NCBI GenBank assembly: GCA_021030915.1
Contig: JAGEMR010000111.1
Coordinates: forward strand, 1-64,000
Source: Astrothelium macrocarpum
Lineage: Eukaryota; Ascomycota; Dothideomycetes; Trypetheliales; Trypetheliaceae
Direction: 5' to 3'
DNA: 64,000 bases
Position 1 is the stretch's first letter; the number at the start of each line of letters is the position of its first letter. Both the position numbers and the translations under genes were made by a program. Positions 12,017 to 22,294 of this stretch are shown piece by piece. Below the pieces are notes generated by a model. That model did not search any database. It was not told where the DNA came from and saw only the letters and a list, made by a program, of their open reading frames with translations.

Positions 12017-12673
12017 GATTTGGTAAAGCGCTCATAAGATACGCGTCGGTTCAAGGGCTTCATTTCTCAAGGAAAGATGAAATCTTTTAACAGTTGCATA
12101 GAGAGAATACACGGCCCCCACCTGTTGAATCCATCATATAGGTTCAATCAGCCAGACATACTCGGTGCACAGCACCTCATAGTCAAATTTTCGCAATATG
12201 CTCGGCGATTCTTTCAGCTCATAATTCTAATGTTGGTTGTCTGAAGCGGCAAGGCAACAAACTCTTCATTCTGGCTAGCCTCGGCTCAGGACGGTATGGC
12301 TCCGCTTGAGAGACGGTGCAGTCTACCAAAAGAGCGCCGGAGCTGACGGTGGAATTACCGAGTCGGAAGTCACAATCAGATTACAGACATCTCGTTGTTG
12401 TCGTTGCCGAATAATCGTTCATCATATAAAAGGCAACAGGCAGAGAATCTGTGTTGGAATCTGCTGTTGGGCCTTCAGCAGTGTAGCCTAAGCTCGCTTT
12501 GGGAACCAGCAGCGCGTAAAATTGGATATGTCTCACACAGCTGCGATCAGGTAAAGTAAGGTATCGTTTGTCTCGCGACACCAAGGGATTTACTCAGATA
12601 CGCATTCAGCACGGAGCAGAAGGAAAAAAGTAGAGCTGACTCGCGGAGCCATATGTGTAGAAAGGGAGAAGCG
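12017..12673. other. Intergenic between secreted-protein gene and transposon
   Basis: It contains the upstream region of the secreted-protein gene (minus strand). No gene, RNA or repeat was recognised. Confidence 0.5.
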
Positions 12674-12720
12674 TAGGAGTACACTCCGCTGTGTGCACGG
12701 TCGCACTGCATGCACGCCCA
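12674..12720 (+). repeat. Left terminal inverted repeat of the lightly mutated element
   Basis: It begins TAGGAGTACACTCCGCTGTG and pairs with the reverse complement of 14799-14845, sharing the blocks AGGAGTA, ACTCCGCTGTGTGCACG and TCACTG..; mismatches increase inward. Confidence 0.8.
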
Positions 12721-12839
12721 CCCAAATTCTCAACACCATGGATTCGAACTCAAATATTTCAACAACCACAATAGTAATTAGTATGGGGTTAATTTTAAAA
12801 TATAGCTGAAATTCATTTGAATAAAAATCACCGCTAAAA

Positions 12840-14751
12840 TTAACTAATGAAGCGTTGTGGAAGTTGTCGTTGACGCTGAGGACGAGCAGGATGAGAAGCC
12901 GAATCAGCCTCATTCAAGTGCTCCTCATCATCCACCATCAACTTTTGAAGCTTTTCAGCTAGTGTGCTTTTTTTGTACTTTAGCTGCTTATTCTGTTTTG
13001 CCTCATTTTGGAGCTGCTTCGAAGCAGCTCGCTGCTCCTGAGCCTCTCGTTTTTGCTGCTGTTGAATTTCACGCTGTTGTTTTTTCTGCTGCTGAACTTC
13101 CTTACGGTCGCGTCGACGCTGTACTTTCAATTCAGCTTCAATTTGCTTAGCAACAGCTCGAGCAGCTTTTTCAGCCTTCTGTTGTTGTTTTTGTAATTCC
13201 TCCTCCTCCTCCTTTTGCTGCTGCTGCTCACGAGCGAGTTGAATTTTACTAGGACTCCAGAATGTAGCACCACCATGCTCTACAGGCATTTCGATAACTT
13301 TCCGACGCTTTGTACGCTTTTGTTCTAGCTTTATTATCTTTCTTAAATCTTGATTCTCGTGTTTAATGATGCTATTTTCCATTTCCATCTTTTGATATTT
13401 GGCTGCAAATTGATCCATTTGCTCCGTGAATTGAGGGCCCATATACGACTCCAAATGTGATCTAAGATGGCGCCAGTGAGCATTCGTAATTCGTACAGAG
13501 GATCCTGAGCTTCCTGAGCCTAAACGATAATGCTGTGATCGTTGAGTTGATATTTGATCAAGCACTACTGTTGGCTGAAATGGATGGAGACCTGTTTTAG
13601 CCCATCCATTAGCAATGTTTTTGATGGTAAAAGTTTGCTGCCACGCCGGCCAAAATATTCCAAAGAAGTCACTTTTGGTAAGATGGCTAATACCTTGAGT
13701 TTGTTGTATCCAGCTATTCAAATGATTTGAGTAGTAAATTGTTAATGGGCTAAATAAGCTCACATCAAGCGGCTGAAATCGATGAGTTGAATGAGGAGGA
13801 AAGATAGCCACAAGGATTCGATTACGATGGCAATAATTAAGGAATTTCATTGTTATATGACTTCCGTGGCCGTCCATTATCAAAAGGCGGTAGTCATTTG
13901 ACTTTTCCAGTTTAATTTTGGTGTGTTTGTCAAAGGTCTCTCTTAATCACGCAAATCCAATCTCATCATTCGTCCAGTCTGATGGTGACGCTATAAAATT
14001 ACAATTATGAATAGCTGAATCGAAGCTTTCAAATCAGGATTCTTGAATTGAATTCGCTTTTGAATCGTAGATAAGCGATGGTGGAAATGTTATTCCATCC
14101 ACACAAATTGCTGCCAAAACAGTAATCCATTTCCGAGAACTGTCTGTGCCAGATCCTTTGAGTTATTTCTTTTCATAAGCTGATTTGGCAAAGATACGAC
14201 GCTACTTCGTAAACTGGCCAATTGAAAAGCCTTTTTCATCCATATTGTATATGTTGTGTGGAAGAATTTCGTATTCTTTGATTTTGGAATCTATCTAACA
14301 AAATATTAATACAAAAACAATACAAAATAAGGGCTTATACCAAATCAAAATAAAATTTTAATTGATTGAAATTATCTGCTCTCTTTCGCGCGAGATCAAA
14401 AGATGTTAAAAAGGCTGATTTTAATTCGGTCGTATGGCGCTGTACAAAGCGGCTCTGCCAGTTCGGACCCAGCTCAATTTTACTAATTTCGAATGCGAAA
14501 TTTCGTAACATTTGATTTGAAGATGGAATACCACGGTCCGAAAATATATTAATCCATTTGATTGGTGTCTTTTTCTGTGGTTCTGAAAATTTGGCGTGGG
14601 ATTCAAATTGAGCTCTTTGAAAGTCCTTGGTAACGCCTCTGTGACGCCGCGACAACCTTGTACGACTGACTCCATGAATTCTAGCTATCTCAGCATAATT
14701 AGAATGCTCCTGTGCATCTGCTGCTGCAATCGCTGCTTCAATTGAGTCCAT
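12840..14751 (-). pseudogene. Transposase of the pogo/Fot1 group (DD35D), interrupted by stops
   Basis: The start is at 14751 (MDSIEAAIAAADAQ), and the end at 12840. The N-terminus is a helix-turn-helix DNA-binding region (YAEIARIHGVSRTRLSRRHRG). An intron of about 65 nt (GTATAAGC..TTTGTTAG, near 14273-14340) appears to join ...FYFDL to IDSKIKEYEIL. The DDE core reads MDEKGFSIGQ (first D), MDGHGSH (second D) and, 35 residues later, PLDVSLFSP (third D). The C-terminus is a long Lys/Gln/Arg coil. At least four in-frame stops lie between about 13930 and 14210 (for example ES-stop-FESF and GFA-stop-LRETF), each explained by one C:G to T:A change of a Trp, Gln or Arg codon. The 347-codon C-terminal part is still open. 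It cannot make full-length transposase. Confidence 0.88.
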
Positions 14752-14798
14752 ATTGGTGGTGTAATTCGTATACAAAGTGGTGGAATTGATTTAATTTT

Positions 14799-14845
14799 GA
14801 GGTGTGCGCACAGTGATCACGTGCACACAGCGGAGTCTACTCCTA
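14799..14845 (-). repeat. Right terminal inverted repeat of the lightly mutated element
   Basis: It ends CAGCGGAGTCTACTCCTA and is the partner of 12674-12720. It is immediately followed by the 8-nt spacer ACGCGCGT and the first terminal repeat of the neighbouring element. Confidence 0.8.
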
Positions 14846-14860
14846 ACGCGCGTTAGGAGT
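14839..14860. repeat. Perfect 22-nt palindrome at the junction of two transposons
   Basis: The core TCCTAACGCGCGTTAGGA (14842-14859) extends by two matching bases on each side. It is formed by the outer 7 nt of the two facing terminal repeats plus the spacer ACGCGCGT, itself palindromic. Confidence 0.9.
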
Positions 14861-14899
14861 TTTCCACACACTGTGCACGGGCACACACCGTGCACACCC
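14854..14899 (+). repeat. Left terminal inverted repeat of the RIP-mutated element
   Basis: It begins TAGGAGTTTTCCACACACTG and ends TGCACACCC. It pairs with 16976-17021 with a single mismatch. Confidence 0.9.
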
Positions 14900-14946
14900 T
14901 GAAATTTTTCAACTCCACGAATTCAAACACGAATTACACCACCAAT

Positions 14947-16855
14947 ATGAGCCCGATTGAGGAGGCGATTGCAGCTGCGAATGCGCAGAAGTGTCCTAAT
15001 TACAGTGAGATAGCAAAATCATATGGAGTTGAACGTACAATGTCATCGCGGCGTCACAGAAGAATTACCCAGAATAAAATAATCAACGTTCATAATACCA
15101 ATATAATATTTTCATAATAATAGAAAATAATATTAATTAAATGAATTAATAAATTTACGAATTATGGGATTTTATTAATTAATTGAATGATATAAAATTT
15201 CGTTACCAATTTATATAAAAAATCGTTATCAAAAAATTGAATAAATTATTTTATAAAACGTCATTCAATTAAATTAAAATCAGTCTTTTTATTTTCATTT
15301 GATTTCGTTTGAAAAAGAATAAATAATTATAAATAATTTCAATTTTATTTTAATTTGATACGAATTTTTATTTTATATTATTTTTATACTAATATTTTAT
15401 TAGATTACCGCCAAAATTGAATAATATCATATATCTCTTTCCAATATTTATAATATGAATAAAAAAGATTTCGTTATTGGCCAAATTAATAAATAGCGCC
15501 GTATTTTTACGAAATCAATTTACGAAAATAGTCAATTTTATAGATCAGATATAAATAATTCACGTAAATGGATTATTATTTTGATAATAATTTATATGAA
15601 CGGAATAAATCTATTTTTTTTATTTATTTATAATTCGAAAATGAATTTAATTCAAAATTTCTGATTTTAAAATTTCAATCCGGTTATTCATAAATATAAT
15701 TTTATAATATTGTTAATAAATTAAATGAATGATATAATCGGATTTATTTGATTAAAAAAAATATTTGATAAATATATCAAAATTAAATTAAAAAATATAA
15801 AATATTATTATTTTTTAATAATAAATGATTACGAAAATTATATAATAATAAAATTTTTTGATTATTATTATTATAATTAAATTTTGATGATGATTTATTC
15901 TTTTTATTCCATTTATCGTCTTCAATTATTTGATATGAATTTATTTAATTTATTAATCATATATTATTCCAATTATTTGGATAAATGGATTTAATGAATT
16001 CAAAATATCAGCCATTTTACGAAAAATGATTTTTTTGGATTATTTTGATAGATATATTAATAAATTTTTATCAAAAAAAATATCATCAATAAATGAAAAA
16101 AAACAGATTTTTATTCATTTAATCTAATAATAATATTTAATCAAATATCAATTTATTTTTAATAATATTCTAATAATTCAATATTCTCAGATTTTTTAAT
16201 ATAAATTACGAAATCATATTGATAGAAATTAAAATTGGAATTAGAATAAAATTTGAATATTTTATTCAAAAATGAATTGAATTGATTTAAAATTAAATGG
16301 ATCAAATTGAAAATGAAAAATAATATTATAAAATACGAGAATAATGACCTCAGAAATATTATGAAACTGGAATAGCGGTGTATGAAATATTATAAGATTA
16401 TGAAAATGCCAATTGAATATGATAATACCATATTTTGGAATCCGAATAAAATTCAACTAATTCAGAAATAACAATAATATAAAAAATAAGAGGAAATATT
16501 CCAAAAATAATAATAGGATATTCAGAAAATTGAATAAATTATTATTAGATAATTAAAAGATGAGATGAAAGCGCAGCGTAAACGCGACCGTGAGGCAGTT
16601 CAATAGAAGCGTCAGTGACAGCGTCAAATTGAATAACAGCGAAAATAGAGGGCTCAGGAATAGCGAACTGTGACAAGGCAGTTCCGAAATGAGACGAAAC
16701 GAAAGAAGACACCATAGCGAAATATTATTATATTAGCTGAAAAGTTTCAAAACGTGGTGTTGGATGATAAGGAGCATTTGAATGAGTTTGATTCGGCTTC
16801 TCATTCTATCCGCCTTCAGCGTCGCCGATAGCGTCCACAACGCTTTAATAATTAA
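14947..16855 (+). pseudogene. RIP-destroyed pogo-type transposase
   Basis: The reading frame opens with MSPIEEAIAAANAQKC...SEIAKSYGVE, clearly parallel to MDSIEAAIAAADAQ...AEIARIHGVS in the neighbour. It soon dissolves into AT-rich sequence with stops. The C-terminal coil reappears at about 16560-16855 with Gln codons changed to stops, ending KEHLNEFDSASHS...RPQRF. The catalytic core is not readable. Confidence 0.85.
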
Positions 16856-16975
16856 ATTTAGCGGTGATTCTTATTGGCATGAATTTCAGCTACATTTTAA
16901 AAATACTCCCATATTAATTGCTATTGTGGTTGTTGAAATATTTGAGTTCGAATCCATGGCGTTGAGAATTTCGTG

Positions 16976-17021
16976 GGGTGTGCACGGTGTGTGCCTGTGC
17001 ACAGTGTGTGGAAAACTCCTA
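16976..17021 (-). repeat. Right terminal inverted repeat of the RIP-mutated element
   Basis: The reverse complement of 14854-14899 with one difference (GCACA versus GCACG). It ends GAAAACTCCTA, the final TA being the presumed target-site half. Confidence 0.9.
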
Positions 17022-17581
17022 TGCCCAATCGAGCCTAGCCTAGCCCGTCTCCTAGCTGGGCAGAAGCCAAACGTGAAAACGGCTTTGTTTTCTTTCACGA
17101 AGCCAGCACTGTCTTTCCATCCCAGCCCTTCCTAGAATAATTGAGTATTGGAAGAATCTCAGCGCGAAACAAACATGAAAGTAGACATGGCAATGCATCG
17201 GTAATAGACCGGATTTCCTTGCAAGTTGCCTCGCTTCGCTTTGATACATGAAAGCTTGGGTAAGTGATTTTTTATATCACCCATGGCTTTAGACAATCCG
17301 CTTTTCGTCATGTCTTCTACTGTTCGGACAAAATGAGCACTAAGGCTTCTATTAATTAATATTCTGGCATGTCGGCTTTATTGAAGATCGTGTCCTCTTT
17401 AGCGCCTTAAATTCTGGTGGCACTTTTTATGCATTTCAAGACTTGGCCAACGTATACGCAGCGCTGCTAGCAAACCTCTCAGAAAACTCGTCAGAAAACA
17501 TTCTTCACGCACAAAATTATTTCCAATCGACTGACGATGTCAAGATCCTTTAGCTTAACATTTCGTCAGTATTCCCTCAAC
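17022..17581. other. Intergenic / CLP1 promoter
   Basis: No gene was recognised. An alternative in-frame ATG for CLP1 lies at 17537, 45 nt before the chosen start. Confidence 0.5.
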
Positions 17582-19248
17582 ATGAGCATCCCGGGTCTCT
17601 CCATCCCTGGTCTCTCCGGAGGCAACAACGACTTGCAACCTACAGCATCCGTCCCCACCGAGCCGTCTCCTCCACGTAGCCATACAATCCCAGCCGGCTC
17701 CGAATACCGATTTGAACTCCCACTCAAAACTACCGCTCCAACATCCAGCTTCTCCCAACTATCCGTCACCGATACCTCCTCCGCCTTCACCCTCACACTC
17801 ACCACTGGCACCGCCGAAATCTTCGGCACCGAGCTCGCGCCTACTCAAAGCTATCGCTTTCCTCCCGGCGCCAAAGCCGCAGTCTTCACATGGACCGGCG
17901 CAGAACTCGAAGTCCAAGGCGACGTCGAGAGCGAATTCGTCGCAGAGGAGACCAGCATGCCCGAAGCCGCCAACGTGCACTTTGCTCTCGAGGCGCTCCG
18001 ACCACAACCTCCGTATAGTCCCTCGCTGCACCGCAATCCAACCTCATCCGCAGAGGACGTCAACGCTGGCCCACGCGTCCTGATCCTCGGCGCCAAAGAT
18101 AGCGGCAAAACGAGCCTCGCCAAGATTCTCGCCAGCTACGCCGTGCGTCTTGGTCGCATCCCCGCCATCGTCAATCTCGATCCGGGCGAGAGCCACGCCT
18201 GCGTTCCTGGCGCGCTGTCCGCGACCATCACTGCCGGTTTGCTCGATCCCACGTCTGCGTCCGGTTGGGGCCAGACGGCTGTGACGGGTCCGAGCGGTGG
18301 GCCAATGACGAGTCCGTTGGTTTACTTTTATGGACTGGAAGGTTTGAGCGATGGCGGAGGAGGAGGTGCGGGGGGGCAGCAGCCGGGCAGTAAACGTGCG
18401 GTGTGGAAGGCGCTGGTGACGCGGATGGCGCTGGCGGTGACGGGAAGGATGGAGGAGGATGCGGAGGTGAAGGCTGCGGGGTGCATGGTGGATGTTCCGG
18501 CTGGCTTGGCGGACAAGAAAGGGTACGATTTGGTGGAGCATGTGGTGTCAGAATTTAGTATTGATGTTGTTCTGGTACTGGGGTCGGAAAGATTGTTTAG
18601 TGATATGAGGAGAAGATTTGCGCCGCAGAGAGGAGGGGGACAGACGACCGTGGGGGAGGAGACTGTGAGGGTAATTAAGTTGTCAAAGAGCGAAGGGTGT
18701 GTGGGGAGGGATGAGGAGTACATGAAGGCTTTGCGAGCACAGCAGATTCGAGGTTACTTTTTTGGGGAACAGGGGATGAATTTGAACCCGTTGACGGTTA
18801 TGGTCGGATATGACGAAGTCACGATATATCGATACACTGAAGGTAAATCGTGTTAATCCCAACCCCCCTCAGCTCTTAAGCCGGGATCGTTGCTAATGAC
18901 TGCTTAGCTGCTGCTTCAACCTCTACTTCATCCTACCTCCCAGGAACCGACTCAGACTCGGAATCTGAATACCAGCCAACTCTACATACAAGCATCAACA
19001 CCATCTTTACCAAAACAAAGCCTTCTCTCGCCCTTTCGAACGCTATTCTTGCCATACCTCACATCTCCTCCCCCGCTTCACCTCATGCAGATCTTATGAC
19101 ATCGAGCATTATGGGCTTTGCGTACGTTGCAGACGTGGACGAGACGAGGAAGGCGATTCGGATGTTGGTCACAGCACCTACAAGATTAGAAGGAAGGACG
19201 CTGTTGTGGGGAAATTGGCCGGAAGGGGTGTTGGACATGTTGGGATGA
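17582..19248 (+). CDS. CLP1: mRNA cleavage and polyadenylation factor Clp1
   Basis: Two exons, 17582-18842 and 18908-19248, with a 65-nt intron (GTAAAT donor, GCTAATGAC branch, CTTAG acceptor), give 533 aa. Clp1 is a subunit of cleavage factor IA, which acts in the nucleus with Pcf11 on pre-mRNA 3' ends. The N-terminal beta domain (SEYRFELPLKTT, TAEIFGTELA, FTWTGAELEVQG) is followed by the P-loop GAKDSGKTS and NLDPGESHACVPGALSA of the polynucleotide-kinase-like domain. The C-terminal domain ends LLWGNWPEGVLDMLG. Fungal Clp1 proteins usually begin near MSIPGL, so I chose ATG 17582 (context CAACATGA). The ATG at 17537 would add 15 residues. A Gly-rich insert (DGGGGGAGGQQPG) sits in the kinase-like domain. 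It converges with the inositol kinase gene. Confidence 0.95.
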
Positions 19249-19700
19249 CATATCGCGCCGATCATTGAAGTCTGGTGAGACGATAACGAAAGCCCAGAAT
19301 CTGTACCATAGAGGGTGAAATTTTAGATGGCACGATTAGAAAAATGAGGCATACTTTCATACCATGTGTGAGCTCAGCTCAAATCTTTGATGTTTCAGAA
19401 GCATCTTCATATGATACATATTACGATACAGAGCAAGGCTTTGAATGGCATCGAATCAAACCGCCTCCACCGAACCGATATGCACATTGAGAACGCGAGA
19501 CAAGCAGCCACTCAGCCCTCATAATCCATTTGTGCCCAAGACAAACCATAAACTCCGTCCCCTGGTAAATCGCATGCCGCTGTCGATTGGATCGTTGCCT
19601 CTTTGGACACATGCTCTGCATGTATCGCGCGAAACACCATCTATCAGCCCTATCCACTCAAGTCCGTACAGAAATATAATACAAAATGATAACACCGTAT
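19249..19700. other. Convergent intergenic region
   Basis: This holds the 3' flanks of CLP1 (+) and the inositol polyphosphate kinase gene (-). Short frames here have no recognisable product. Confidence 0.5.
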
Positions 19701-21399
19701 TCACAGGTCGCTCGTGACACCATTCGTGTTGGTGCTCGCGAGCAGCTCCTCCAAGATTTTGCGTACGCTCCTCACACCATGGAGCAGGTTTTCATCGGGG
19801 CCGTGACCAGGCGTCCACTTGGCATGCGCGAAATCAATGAGTTTCAGTGCACTAAGTTTGGGTCCCTCAGGCTCTGAATCTATTTCCTCTTCCTCGTCGT
19901 CATCATCACCTTCATCAATGTCCTCGGGCTCGACACTCTGCGCCAGATTCGAAGTAGCCACGGGCGCTACTTGACCCGAAGAGAATGAGCCTAGCGAAGA
20001 AGTCGAACCGTATCTGTTTCCACGACCAAGCCCACCACCACCACCCACATCCAGCCTTGCAGCTGCAAGCGTCTGCTTCGGATCTCCCGTCCTTGCCGCC
20101 GCATCACGAATGCTCCCCGGCCACCTCTCCTCTCTAATTGCAGCCTCCAGCGCCTTGTTATCGCCCTCATACACCACCAAAATACTCGCACTATACATGC
20201 GACACTCCATACGCTCCAGCTTGGCCTGCAGCTCCGCAAGCTCACGCACGCACTTTTCCACGACATGCCGCCGCGCACGGATATCATCGACATAGTCGGC
20301 GGGGAGGAAAAACTCATCAAAAGCAGTCTTAACCGTAATAGGGTTGAAATTGCGACCATACCATTTATCGTAGATCTGGTATCCCGCCTCGAGATCCGTC
20401 GTCCCCTCCGTCTCAACCTGTAACACGGTGGGCGACCCCGACATATCAACATTCGCCGCCGGCTCACCCGGCGCCAACCCCATCTCTTCCCCTCCTCCTC
20501 CCACCCCACCCACACTTCCACCACTCCTCCCCTGCCCATCCACCCCCCCTACCTCACCCCCAGTTGTCTCAATCCCCAAAACTGGCGCCACCAGCTCACT
20601 CGGCGCCACCGCACCCCGCGGCCGTCCGCGCCACACGCGCATGCCTGCGATGCGGAAGCCGAGGCTGCCGGACGTCGTCTCGGCGGCGACGCGGTCGAGG
20701 CGCGCCCGCTTCTCCGCCGCCGCGTCGTCGGCCCACAGCCGCGCGCCCAGCTTGATGTCGAGGATGTTGGGCCGCGCGAACCCCGCCGCCACGTTCTCCA
20801 GCACTATCGCCGTCTCCGTCTCGAGCGGCTTGCCCTTGACCGCCGTGCTGGGCTGCCGGCTGGGCGAGGGTGGCGAGGCGTGCGGGTGGTTGGCGCTGAC
20901 GTGGGCTTCTGTGCTGGCTGGGGGCGATTGGGAGGGGGCGTGGTCAGAGGTGGTGGTGCTGGTGGGTTGGGCGGGTAGCATCGGGGCGCGGCTTAGTTTG
21001 GGCGAGCGTGCGATGGCGGGGCCGGTTTTGATGTTTTCTTCGGGCGCTGTGAGGCGGACGCTGCCCATGTACGTGGGCATGTGGGCGGCGAAGTCTGGGT
21101 GGTAGGCGCGACTGAGTTCGTAAAAGTCGATCTCGGCTTGGGTGCAGGGTTTGATGACGATGTCGCCGGTGGAATCAGTAAGAACGCCATCACTGGAGGG
21201 ATCAGAGTCAGCATCCGTCACGTATTGCATTCTGAAATTAGTGGAGAATTGGAGAAATCAAAGATACAGTTCGAGGGAAGGAATTGGTGGTGGTGGTTGG
21301 CCGTTATGGTAGGGACAGTTGGCTACAGAGGGAAACTCACTGGCCCGCAGCAGCATTCTCGAAAATGGTCAAGGTAGACGGGTCCAAATGACGGGCCAT
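19701..21399 (-). CDS. Inositol polyphosphate (multi)kinase
   Basis: Two exons, 21341-21399 and 19701-21231, around a 109-nt intron (GTGAGT..TTTCAG) give 529 aa. Exon 1 supplies MARHLDPSTLTIFENAAAG, the usual N-terminus of fungal family members. The signature PNILDIKLGARLW (PxxxDxKLG, about residue 173) binds the inositol phosphate. TSGSLGFRIAGMRV follows, and LKLIDFAHAKWTPGHGPDEN near the C-terminus supplies the metal/ATP-site aspartates. The enzyme phosphorylates inositol trisphosphate and tetrakisphosphate (Arg82/IPMK type). The catalytic halves are separated by Gly/Ser-rich and acidic inserts (EGDDDDEEEEIDSEPEG), making it longer than the yeast protein. Whether it is Arg82-like or Kcs1-like cannot be settled by eye; overall size favours Arg82/IPMK. 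Confidence 0.9.
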
Positions 21400-22294
21400 G
21401 ATCGAAAAAGACGGCCAGTTCGAGCGTGAGGTGGATACAGACGTACATGATCACTTGAAGGGGTATTAAAGGGGGACAGAAATTAATTAGCTGAGGCAGA
21501 GTTTAGCTGGGCGAGTGTGACGTTGACAAGCCGAGAAAAAGCCAAAACATGAAGCAGAGTTTCAGCCCTGCGCACCAATCATTCGCAGCCAAGCATTGCC
21601 ATCTGAACGGCTGAACCGTGCCTCGTTTCCTACAGCCAAATAGGGCGATTGGGCGACTGTCTATTGTTGATGCTGTCGTCTCAATTCGTCATCTCCTAAA
21701 TGCGTACGACATCACTGCCGTTTCCAGCTGAAATTCCGACCTATCTCCATCGCCCATTGAGCATAACAATCCATGCATGAAGGGGATGGAAGGACCGTAT
21801 TCAATGCAGCTCGCCGTCGTCTTAGACATTTAATGCAGTCACGTGTGTTCCGAGATGCACTCACATGGCCAAGATGGATTGTGATGTAGGAGACGTGCTT
21901 GCAGAGGCAAGCGGTGAATTATTCGCCAATTTCGCATCGGCGATCGTCGCATCATTCACAAAAAGAAAAACCTGATTACAGTCCGAACTCATCCACTCTA
22001 CAGTTGGCGCATACAACTAGGTCAAGGTAGGTTGAGACACATAGAGGTGAGGAGCTTGACGCGAAGAGCTTGACGCGAAGAGCTTGACGCGACAAGCTTT
22101 ACAATTGAGCGTTTGCAATAGTTTGCCGTATCGTTTGTCACTTTGTCACATGCTTCACTTACTGTAAGGCTGTTGCCTAGCTTACGGCTTCAATTGACAT
22201 CAAGTCTTCCTTCTATCCTCCTTCTCTTCTTGTCTTTGACGGCCCGGCAACGACTATCGTGACAACTCTTTCAGCGCCTACCAGTCTCCTTACG
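21400..22294. other. Divergent promoter region (inositol kinase / Arb1-like gene)
   Basis: About 0.9 kb between two divergently transcribed genes. It contains a three-copy 14-nt tandem repeat at 22052-22093. No other gene was recognised. Confidence 0.5.
22052..22093. repeat. Three tandem copies of a 14-nt unit
   Basis: The unit GAGCTTGACGCGAA repeats three times with period 14, the last copy ending GCGACA. It lies about 200 nt upstream of the start of the Arb1-like gene and could be a promoter element cluster or a minisatellite. Confidence 0.85.

Larger units (their letters stand above)
12674..14845 (-). mobile_element. pogo/Fot1-like DNA transposon, lightly mutated copy
   Basis: The element is 2172 nt, bounded by imperfect terminal inverted repeats beginning TAGGAGTA.ACTCCGCTGTGTGCACG. 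The outermost TA on each side fits the TA target used by Tc1/mariner-pogo elements. It encodes a single transposase on the minus strand, now broken by a few stop codons (see the pseudogene). It lies head-to-head with a second element (14854-17021), separated by only 8 nt. Confidence 0.9.
14854..17021 (+). mobile_element. pogo/Fot1-like DNA transposon, heavily RIP-mutated copy
   Basis: The element is 2168 nt, almost the same length as its neighbour but in the opposite orientation. It has 46-nt terminal inverted repeats that match at 45 of 46 positions. Its centre (about 15100-16550) is extremely AT-rich and stop-filled. The first 150 nt of coding sequence and the last 300 nt keep recognisable transposase sequence. 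The ends belong to a different sequence subtype from the neighbour, closer to the copy ending at 1703. Confidence 0.9.

Noticed and set aside
12726..12746. Possible tRNA gene (T-loop-like GAGTTCGAATCC)
   Set aside because: No acceptor stem, D-arm or anticodon arm around it, and the same block recurs in another transposon copy, so it belongs to the element.
20428..21105. 225-codon + strand frame
   Set aside because: Antisense to the GC-rich first part of the inositol polyphosphate kinase gene.
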